A stretch of DNA of 64,000 nt from Photobacterium sp. DA100 (lineage in GTDB: Bacteria; Pseudomonadota; Gammaproteobacteria; Enterobacterales; Vibrionaceae). Where the stretch lies: assembly GCF_029223585.1 (NCBI RefSeq), contig NZ_CP119423.1:806001-870000 (forward strand), read 5' to 3'. The position numbers and the translations under genes are program-made. Below the pieces are notes generated by a model. That model was not told where the DNA came from. It searched no databases and saw only the letters and a list, made by a program, of their open reading frames with translations. Below are positions 58,456 through 64,000 of this stretch, in pieces; positions within the stretch are counted from its first letter, which is position 1, and every line of letters starts with the position of its first letter.

Positions 58456-58600
58456 GCCAAGCCAAGCCAAGCCAAGCCAAGCCAAGCCAAGCCAAGCCAA
58501 GCCAAGCCAAGCCAAGCCAAGCCAAGCCAAGCCAAGCCAAGCCAAGCCAAGCCAAGCCAAGCCAAGCCAAGCCAAGCCAAGCCAAGCCAAGCCAAGCCAA
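58456..58600. repeat. (GCCAA)29 perfect pentanucleotide microsatellite
   Basis: 29 uninterrupted GCCAA units (145 bp). All three frames of each strand stay open through it: AKPSQ repeats on plus, WLGLA on minus. It is 94 bp after the pseudogene end and 227 bp from the amidase stop. Neither flanking reading frame has a convincing start or ribosome site. Confidence 0.97.
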
Positions 58601-58827
58601 GCCCTCTGGTTGTCGTCACTATCTTTTCAGGTTCCTAATGGCAGCAGTGCTCACAAGTCAGCTGTTATAAGCCTCGCTTTGTAAAATAGCCAAACCTGTT
58701 AGAGTAAGTCCAATACGAGTATAGCAAGTGAGATATTGGTAGTTTCACTCATAGTGCTCATCGTCTTCCTTAAATAAGCGGGTTTCACCTGAAAGCTGCC
58801 AAATAAATCTCACTTGCGGTGATCAAT

Positions 58828-59505
58828 TTAGGTTGAGAGCAATTGTTGCCAGGTGACTGGGCCTACTACACCATCAATGGTAATACCTCTTTTTTCCTGA
58901 AAGGCCATGACCGCAGATTTTGTCTGCTGACCGAATATCCCATCCTCTGCTAACGCCGTTTGTAATGTTTGGTTTAGGCGCTGTTGTAGTACAAGTACTT
59001 CAGCGCCCAAAGAGGTGAGTTTAAGCGTTCCATGCAGTATTCGGGCTGGTGACTCTTTAAAGTGAGGGTTGGATGCGTATGTCATCTCACCAAAGTGGTC
59101 AAGGCCAAGTACTGTACGATAGTCAAATACCGGGCAAGCTTTGTTTGACACTTCGCAATGACCGCGGAAGATGATTTGGTTTTCATAGGCTTCGTTAATC
59201 TGCCTGCAGAGTGAAATTAAAGAATTAAATTGCTGCTCAGTAAATAGCTCTGGTTTTAGCCCATGTAGACAGATGGCTATTGACCCTTGATTGTAGCCGA
59301 GTTGTGCGGCCGGTATTTTTTCAATATCCCGGCCATTTTCGATAAGCCCGTCCTTTCGAATAAAGTAATGGTATCCGACATCATTCCACTTCCTAGCAAG
59401 GTGCCATTTCCTCATAGTTTCGACATTATCATGCGCTGGACTGTCACTGGCACTGCAGTGTAGAAATACCACTTCGATACTACGTTTGGGTTTATAGAAT
59501 TCCAT
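58828..59505 (-). CDS. T7-lysozyme-like N-acetylmuramoyl-L-alanine amidase with peptidoglycan-binding domain
   Basis: Protein of 225 residues. The PGRP/amidase_2 domain (residues 1-145) keeps the catalytic set of T7 lysozyme: H16 in FLHCSAS, Y45 in VGYHYFI, H116 in FRGHCEVS, K122 and C124 in NKACPVFD. The C-terminal part (about 158-225) is a PG_binding_1 domain (EVLVLQQRLNQ, DGIFGQQTKSAVMAFQE, VVGPVTWQQLL). It would cut the bond between MurNAc and the stem peptide. There is no signal peptide, so it needs a holin, secretion system or lysis to reach its substrate. GGAGG site; it follows the 59519 gene by 13 bp, in the same operon. Confidence 0.9.
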   Translation of the reverse strand: MEFYKPKRSIEVVFLHCSASDSPAHDNVETMRKWHLARKWNDVGYHYFIRKDGLIENGRDIEKIPAAQLGYNQGSIAICLHGLKPELFTEQQFNSLISLCRQINEAYENQIIFRGHCEVSNKACPVFDYRTVLGLDHFGEMTYASNPHFKESPARILHGTLKLTSLGAEVLVLQQRLNQTLQTALAEDGIFGQQTKSAVMAFQEKRGITIDGVVGPVTWQQLLST

Positions 59506-59518
59506 AACGCCTCCAGTT

Positions 59519-59998
59519 CTATAGGTGGGGGAGCTTCATTAGCTTCATGCCTGCAACTTCGTCGAGAACACTATCGAATGGGAGGTTTTGCAGGTACTTA
59601 AAGGCTTTTACGGCATCGGCCGTGTTTTTCCCAAAATCGCCGTCAACCTTTAGGCTTAGGTTAAGTAATTGGTTTAACTTTCTTTGTAATGCTTTGACCT
59701 TATGCCCTTTATCTCCTAGACGCAGCTCACCCTGGTAAATGAAATGTATTGTTTTTTCTACTTCTGAGAGGTGTATTCGGGTAGCTAGTTTCACTTCAAT
59801 TGTTGAGTGGCTGGTATCTTTACCCTTGAAGGGCACGAGCAGAACGCCGGTGTTATCCTTCAACGTCGTGTTTAAGGTTACACCCACATCGACAGTGCCA
59901 GTGAAGTCAAGCTGGTTACGTACCTCGGAAATATTGGCAATAGTTGAAGTAAAAAGTTTACCTACCGATATTGCCGGTAGCTGGGTTTTGTCAGTCAT
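59519..59998 (-). CDS. Unknown N-terminal beta domain plus C-terminal PG_binding_1 domain
   Basis: Protein of 159 residues. The C-terminal 65 residues are a peptidoglycan-binding repeat (LRLGDKGHKVKALQRKLNQ, VDGDFGKNTADAVKAFK). The N-terminal 90 residues are probably beta strands (GTVDVGVTLNTTLKD, VEVKLATRIHLSE-like) of no recognised family. No signal peptide. Strong GGAGGAAGG site; its ATG overlaps the stop of the upstream gene (ATGA), so the two are translationally coupled. Confidence 0.75.
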   Translation of the reverse strand: MTDKTQLPAISVGKLFTSTIANISEVRNQLDFTGTVDVGVTLNTTLKDNTGVLLVPFKGKDTSHSTIEVKLATRIHLSEVEKTIHFIYQGELRLGDKGHKVKALQRKLNQLLNLSLKVDGDFGKNTADAVKAFKYLQNLPFDSVLDEVAGMKLMKLPHL

Positions 59999-60279
59999 CC
60001 TTCCTCCTCGTGGGTTATATCCATATCTGTATTGATAATCCCTTTGAGGTTGAGGCTTATCCCTCCGCTATTGGAGATCCTAAGTTTATCCCCGTCTTGG
60101 TCGCATTTCAGGCTGATATCAAAGTCAATATCTCCAAGTATTAACGCCCGGGCTTGGGTGGGGGGAACGTTGCTCGACATGGAATTGACCCGGCTGATTG
60201 ATTTTTGCAGGGCAATAAGAACTTGCTCGAGAGTCTTATCCGGCATTGGGCCACATTCGTTTTCACTGTTTGTATTCAT
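59995..60279 (-). CDS. Small protein of unknown family, coupled to the PG-binding protein
   Basis: Protein of 94 residues. An amphipathic helix (LEQVLIALQKSISRVNSM) is followed by probable beta strands (ALILGDIDFDISLKC, KLRISNSGGISLNLKGI) and an acidic tail THEEEG. I do not recognise it; the helix-then-strand layout recalls the small co-occurring domains seen in bacterial conflict operons, but only as an impression. AAGGAT site upstream of ATG. Confidence 0.6.
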   Translation of the reverse strand: MNTNSENECGPMPDKTLEQVLIALQKSISRVNSMSSNVPPTQARALILGDIDFDISLKCDQDGDKLRISNSGGISLNLKGIINTDMDITHEEEG

Positions 60280-60336
60280 AAAGGCACATCCTTATTTCTT
60301 CAACCAGGGTTGATGCTCGACGTAGTGAAACTATGC

Positions 60337-60848
60337 TCAATCAGTGCTGCTTTCGGCGGCAGGAAGCGAGACGCTACCAAGCATAGTGACGGCTTTATTG
60401 ATAGTCGTGCTATCTACCAGTTCTGGAGCACCCAAAATACTGAGGTAGTCTTTGAGAGCAATTTCCTTGTCGTTGGTGAGGTTATATATCGCCTGAGCCT
60501 GAAGGACACTTTCTGAGGCGATTTCTCGGGCAAAGCCAAATGTGCCGCTGGCTTGGATCATTCCGATGCCTAATCCCAATGAGACGCCTGTTTCGGTTCG
60601 CTCCAGCGAGGCGATACGCATGGATATTGAGAGGGATAACTGGGCAGACATTTTCCACGTTGGGGCAAGTTTGAGGTGCTCTTCGATGATGTTTTTTTGA
60701 CATTATCGGGCTGATCTTGAATGAGCTTGCAGAGATCGCTGAGCCACTTCATCCAAATATGACGCTGGGCAGTTGAGGCTTGAACCACAGCGTCCGCAGG
60801 GGCGGTGAGAAGTGTTGTAATGACACTGGAGAGGTTTTCACTAGCCAT
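60337..60848 (-). CDS. Two-frame gene split at an A7 run (possible -1 frameshift or indel)
   Basis: ATG at 60848 has GGAAAG 7 bases upstream. The first frame codes for about 52 sensible residues (MASENLSSVITTLLTAP ... DQPDNVKK) and then runs into low-quality sequence. A shift of -1 at the seven A of GTCAAAAAAAC (60692-60698) joins it to the downstream frame ending at 60337 (IIEEHLKLAPTWKMSAQLSLS ... LPAAESSTD), giving a coherent protein of about 170 residues with a helical N-terminus and a beta-rich middle (SAQLSLSISMRIAS, VSLGLGIGMIQASGTFGFA). Either a programmed or slippage-type frameshift, a recent indel, or a sequencing error in the homopolymer. The layout resembles DUF2589-type proteins, unconfirmed. 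Confidence 0.6.
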
Positions 60849-61338
60849 GCTCTTTCCATATCAAGTGAGTGGATAATAAGGGCAAGACCATACAGCCAAC
60901 ATACTGCCGAAGATGGCAATAAGGGCTTGTCCATATTTTGTGTAAGGGTATATGCAATAAATTGAATTGCGGGGTTTTAGATTTACAACTTTCCTTTCTG
61001 GTTTTTGCGATCAATGTCTCGTAATTTATAAGCGGTAATGAAGGAGGGAAAGGTTTCGTTAACTTTAATCGCTTCTGATGCTCTTACCCTGCACAGCTTA
61101 GGCTTCAATGCTAGCGACGATTGATGATTAAGAGAAGCCAAGTTGCATGGTTGCCCGGTCCCGTTATGCTTTATGTTCTGCTTCTGGGACAAGCTTTGCT
61201 TGTCTTGCTGTGGATGAAAGGCTATCTATCATTGCCGTTAGACAAGGCGAAAAGACGTGTTATTTGTGATTAACCACACGAAAATTAAAATCCATAATTT
61301 TATTTCAAACACTTAGAAAACGGTATTCATTGTTTGCA

Positions 61339-61368
61339 TTCACACTCACGGTGCCGGTCCGATATAAT
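61339..61368 (+). promoter_or_regulatory. Promoter of the BglG/Mga-like regulator
   Basis: -35 TTCACA, 18-bp spacer, -10 TATAAT, giving a leader of about 25 bases. The gap 60849-61338 has no gene that I would support. Confidence 0.6.
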
Positions 61369-61399
61369 GCTGGCGCCGGATAATTTTTGAAGTGTAGCA

Positions 61400-62950
61400 A
61401 TGAATAGCTTTGATTTAGCCTTAGCCAAGTATATTCAAGAGTTCTCTCCCGTTCCGATAAGGACTGTCGAGAATCATTTTAATAAAACGAAATCGACCAT
61501 CGCGAGAAGTATCAGCAAGCTTAATCAATGGGTTGAAATTGACGATTTTATTAGTTTTGATAAACAAAATATTACCACTAATTTTTCATATTCCGGCTAT
61601 ACCAAACTTTTAAATCAATTACCCCTAAGTCACTACCATAGCAATACCAGTGAGCGGATAAAGGCTTTATTAGTCGAAATGGCCTTGACGGAGACGGTAA
61701 ATAAAAAGCAGTTCTATACCTTGTTCAATGTCAGTGATACGACGCTCAAGAATGATCGGAAACATATTCTATCAACCCTGGAATGCCTGGGTTTAGTCAA
61801 TGAAACCGTCGTGAAGAAAGGAACAAGGCTAACGGGAGAAGAAGCTAAGATCCGGATCCATACCGCAAGGACAGTGCTTAATACACTTGAATTGGACAAG
61901 GATAACCTGCTGATTGAGCATCTTTCAAACACGCCGGTTAATAAGCTGATAGCCAGCCATTTTCTGTCCTACTGCCATGATTATCTTGTTACTTCTGCGG
62001 CAATGTATAACCAACTTGAGCAACAATACCGGGTAAGGCTTTCCTATAATTCAAAGAAGTTCCTGATTATATATTTTTCTCTGACCCTACTAAGGGGCAG
62101 GCAAGGGCGCAGGCTCTCAGCGCTGGATATCGATGACTGGCTATCGAATCAATATTTTAAGGTATTTGATAACCATGAAGAAAACCTGTTGGCTAGCCGT
62201 ATTCTTGCTTCTATGACGTTTTATTCGGGTAAATATAATTGTTATGACCCGCGTCTGACGCCGCAGATAGAAAATTTCACCCAGAAGCTATGTGGCAGTA
62301 TCCGAACGCATATCCATAATCGGAATGACTTTTTCGCCGATCTTTATAGTGTTATTAAAAGCTGTTTAACTCAGGCTAAGCTGAATATTTCATTTCCAGA
62401 TAAAAAGTTGTCAAAAGTTAAGGAAAGACATCAGTTTGTCTATCAGTTAGTTGAGAAATATATTGCTGATGTTGAGCGAAGTGTTGGACTGGTTTTAAGT
62501 GAAAATCATCTCGCAACGATTACGATGGTAATAAAGAAATATGTGGTGCAAAATAAAGCGATTGATAGAGAAAGAGCAAGAATCTATCTGGTTAGTAATT
62601 CTTCACACAATAAACTCGGCTATTTTATTGAGAAATTAAAAACCCATTTCCACATTGATATTAAAGGGATCGTCAATAGCAATGAAATTATTCACATCCC
62701 CGAAGACCAATATGATGTGTTGATTACTTTTACCAATAAAATTTCCCGCTATTTATCTTTCCATGGCAAAACATCGGTCAAAGTAGATTTCCAGCTGGGT
62801 GAAAGCGATCTCAGGGCGCTAAAACAGCTCGGACTGTCTCGATCGGCGCGCAAGATCCCGGTCGACCAATTCATTGCGCAGATCCAGCAACTCTCCCCGC
62901 ATGAGCTCAACCATTTACTAAAAACACAGTATAAAGAGCACTTTATTTAA
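61400..62950 (+). CDS. BglG/Mga-type transcriptional regulator, intact copy
   Basis: Protein of 516 residues. Two helix-turn-helix regions: SFDLALAKYIQEFSPVPIRTVENHFNKTKSTIARSISKL (residues 2-41) and NKKQFYTLFNVSDTTLKNDRKHILSTLECLGLVNETVVKKGTRLTGEEAKI near 100-150, the latter with the (G)xRLxGEE wing typical of PTS-regulated activators. The middle is helical, PRD-like; the C-terminal part (about 390-460, RARIYLVSNSSHNKLGYFIEKLK) resembles an EIIB-like module without an obvious phospho-Cys. Such proteins respond to PTS phosphorylation. It lies 97 bp before a PTS EIIC gene, its likely target. A dead copy is at 57867. Confidence 0.85.
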   Translation: MNSFDLALAKYIQEFSPVPIRTVENHFNKTKSTIARSISKLNQWVEIDDFISFDKQNITTNFSYSGYTKLLNQLPLSHYHSNTSERIKALLVEMALTETVNKKQFYTLFNVSDTTLKNDRKHILSTLECLGLVNETVVKKGTRLTGEEAKIRIHTARTVLNTLELDKDNLLIEHLSNTPVNKLIASHFLSYCHDYLVTSAAMYNQLEQQYRVRLSYNSKKFLIIYFSLTLLRGRQGRRLSALDIDDWLSNQYFKVFDNHEENLLASRILASMTFYSGKYNCYDPRLTPQIENFTQKLCGSIRTHIHNRNDFFADLYSVIKSCLTQAKLNISFPDKKLSKVKERHQFVYQLVEKYIADVERSVGLVLSENHLATITMVIKKYVVQNKAIDRERARIYLVSNSSHNKLGYFIEKLKTHFHIDIKGIVNSNEIIHIPEDQYDVLITFTNKISRYLSFHGKTSVKVDFQLGESDLRALKQLGLSRSARKIPVDQFIAQIQQLSPHELNHLLKTQYKEHFI

Positions 62951-63047
62951 GGGCAGTTTGTGCGTCAATTTTAGCTGATTTTCTTACCTTGATGGCCCTT
63001 AGCAAAATTTTATGATGAGGGTAAATTAATCTAATAGGTACCCAACA

Positions 63048-64000
63048 ATGAGTTCTAGCTTCAAAAACGAAGTCCAGACATTCGGTCGCTCCTTGCTCCT
63101 ACCCATCGCGGTGCTAGCCCCGGTAGGTATGATCATGGGGGTGTCGAGTGCACTTGGACAAGCTTATATGGTGGAAAAGCTCCCGCTCTTGGGGAACGAG
63201 TTTTTTACCACTCTGTTCCAGTCCCTGCGTGATATTGCCAGTGTCATCTTCTCTAACATTCCGTTGCTGTTTGCGATGGGGGTGGCTTACGGCATGTCGA
63301 AGAAAGAAAAGGGGATTGCGGTATTTGCCTCGGTTATCGCTTACTTGACGTTGCTGATTTCGATGAAAGTCAGTTTGCAACTGACCGGCACCCTGACCAC
63401 TGATAACCCCGGGCTGGTGGGGCAGGGCATGGTTTTAGGGGTGCATACCCTCAAGATTGAAGCGCTGGGTGGTATTATTGCCGGTTTGGTGGCCGCCTTG
63501 ACCACCGACAGGTTCTATCGCCTCGAGTTGCCATTGGCTTTTGCTTTCTTCAGCGGCAAAAAATCGGTAGCGATCATCTCAATCGCGCTCATTGTGCCGA
63601 TCGGCTTGTTGATCCCGTTCTTCTGGAATATGTTCACCTCAGCCATGGTGAGCCTGTCGAGTATCTTTATGGCCGAGGGCTTTGGCCCGGGGATCTACTG
63701 GACACTCAATCGCTTGTTGATCCCGTTTGGCCTCCATCATGTGTTCAGCTCTGCGCTTCGCTTTACTGAAGCCGGCGGGATCTACGTCATCGATGGGGTG
63801 ACTTACACCGGTATTCTTCCGGCGATGAACCAAATTCTGTTTGAGCTCGGCCCTAACCATCCTGCTTGGCAAGAGCATATGCCAACCCTTTCTGCCTACT
63901 TGGCGCCGGGACAGATGCTGACTACCCTGTTCCGTATCCCTGCGATTGGTCTGGCGATGTACCACACCGCGTTTGCCAAGAACAAGACCATTGCCAAAGG
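63048..64000 (+). CDS. PTS sugar transporter subunit EIIC (glucose/maltose/N-acetylglucosamine type), 3' cut by window end
   Basis: Open from ATG 63048 to the last base, 317 codons so far. Hydrophobic EIIC fold starting RSLLLPIAVLAPVGMIMG; NIPLLFAMGVAYGMSKKEKG is the typical first cytoplasmic loop region, and LNRLLIPFGLHHVFSSALRF contains the conserved GLHH. EIIC transports and phosphorylates the sugar with EIIA/EIIB partners, which could lie beyond the window or be fused at the missing end. Weak ribosome site (AGG). Confidence 0.9.
   Translation, partial: MSSSFKNEVQTFGRSLLLPIAVLAPVGMIMGVSSALGQAYMVEKLPLLGNEFFTTLFQSLRDIASVIFSNIPLLFAMGVAYGMSKKEKGIAVFASVIAYLTLLISMKVSLQLTGTLTTDNPGLVGQGMVLGVHTLKIEALGGIIAGLVAALTTDRFYRLELPLAFAFFSGKKSVAIISIALIVPIGLLIPFFWNMFTSAMVSLSSIFMAEGFGPGIYWTLNRLLIPFGLHHVFSSALRFTEAGGIYVIDGVTYTGILPAMNQILFELGPNHPAWQEHMPTLSAYLAPGQMLTTLFRIPAIGLAMYHTAFAKNKTIAK

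Noticed and set aside
58256..58684. Long WLGLA and AKPSQ frames
   Set aside because: They exist only because the GCCAA tract has no stop in any frame; no start or ribosome site supports them.
58828..59505. Amidase as an endolysin of a prophage
   Set aside because: T7-lysozyme-like catalytic residues fit a phage origin, but no other phage gene (holin, terminase, portal, tail, integrase) is visible in 57-64 kb, so a complete prophage is not supported.
60983..61192. 69-codon minus-strand frame upstream of the regulator
   Set aside because: TTG start without a ribosome site and no recognisable features.

Overview
The window is chromosomal DNA of a marine gammaproteobacterium of the family Vibrionaceae, most likely Photobacterium. 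This rests on clear orthologues of Vibrio/enterobacterial housekeeping genes (pflBA-ycaO, fadIJ, aroC, prmB-smrB-sixA, queC, tesB-ybaY-atl-ffs), a LafU-type flagellar stator fragment, two FadL porins, a chitobiose-binding-protein-like solute receptor and a long tandem array of tRNA-Tyr genes. Species cannot be fixed from sequence reading alone. The window starts inside one gene (lafU-like) and ends inside another (PTS EIIC).

Layout. 1-4.6 kb: end of a lateral-flagellar stator gene, then an uncharacterised polytopic membrane protein with a CBS-domain protein, and a divergent LysR regulator. 4.8-12 kb: anaerobic pyruvate metabolism, ycaO - permease - pflB - pflA, in the Escherichia order except that a 504-aa non-FocA permease sits where focA would be. 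12.3-15.2 kb: M20 dipeptidase coupled to a YfcC-family carrier. 15.2-20.4 kb: a family-5 oligosaccharide/peptide-binding protein and a complete basic-amino-acid ABC importer. 20.5-25.9 kb: redox and stress genes (grxB, xthA, GlsB-like, glutathionyl-hydroquinone reductase) and a REC-TPR response regulator. 26.0-27.2 kb: eight tRNA-Tyr(GUA) genes, most of them in a 151-bp tandem repeat, behind one stable-RNA-type promoter. 27.4-31.6 kb: an RND efflux pair. 31.8-35 kb: rluF, aroC and a TRIC-type membrane protein. 35.4-44 kb: a fatty-acid block (two fadL, an ECF sigma/anti-sigma pair, fadIJ) with three FadR-like operators. 44-50 kb: M16 protease, sixA, a lipoprotein, smrB and prmB. 50-57.3 kb: acyltransferase, queC, a cysteine-desulfhydrase-like enzyme with divergent DecR, tesB, ybaY, atl, a membrane protein and the 4.5S RNA gene ffs.

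From 57.3 kb to about 61.4 kb the DNA becomes AT-rich and accessory. It holds a 30-codon membrane peptide gene, a decayed copy of a BglG/Mga-type regulator, 29 perfect copies of the pentamer GCCAA, and a compact minus-strand operon of a possibly frameshifted gene, a 94-aa protein, a peptidoglycan-binding protein and a T7-lysozyme-like amidase. The intact regulator paralogue (61.4 kb) and a PTS EIIC (63.0 kb) follow. The cassette therefore lies between a dead and a live copy of the same regulator. It is the best candidate here for an undescribed system, probably one that acts on peptidoglycan; its function is unknown.

How the genes work together: FadL imports long-chain fatty acids and FadIJ degrades them, probably under shared FadR control. 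PflA activates PflB for fermentative growth, and an FNR-like site upstream of the neighbouring permease suggests anaerobic co-regulation. DecR probably controls the divergent cysteine-degrading enzyme. The BglG/Mga-like regulator probably controls the PTS gene beside it.
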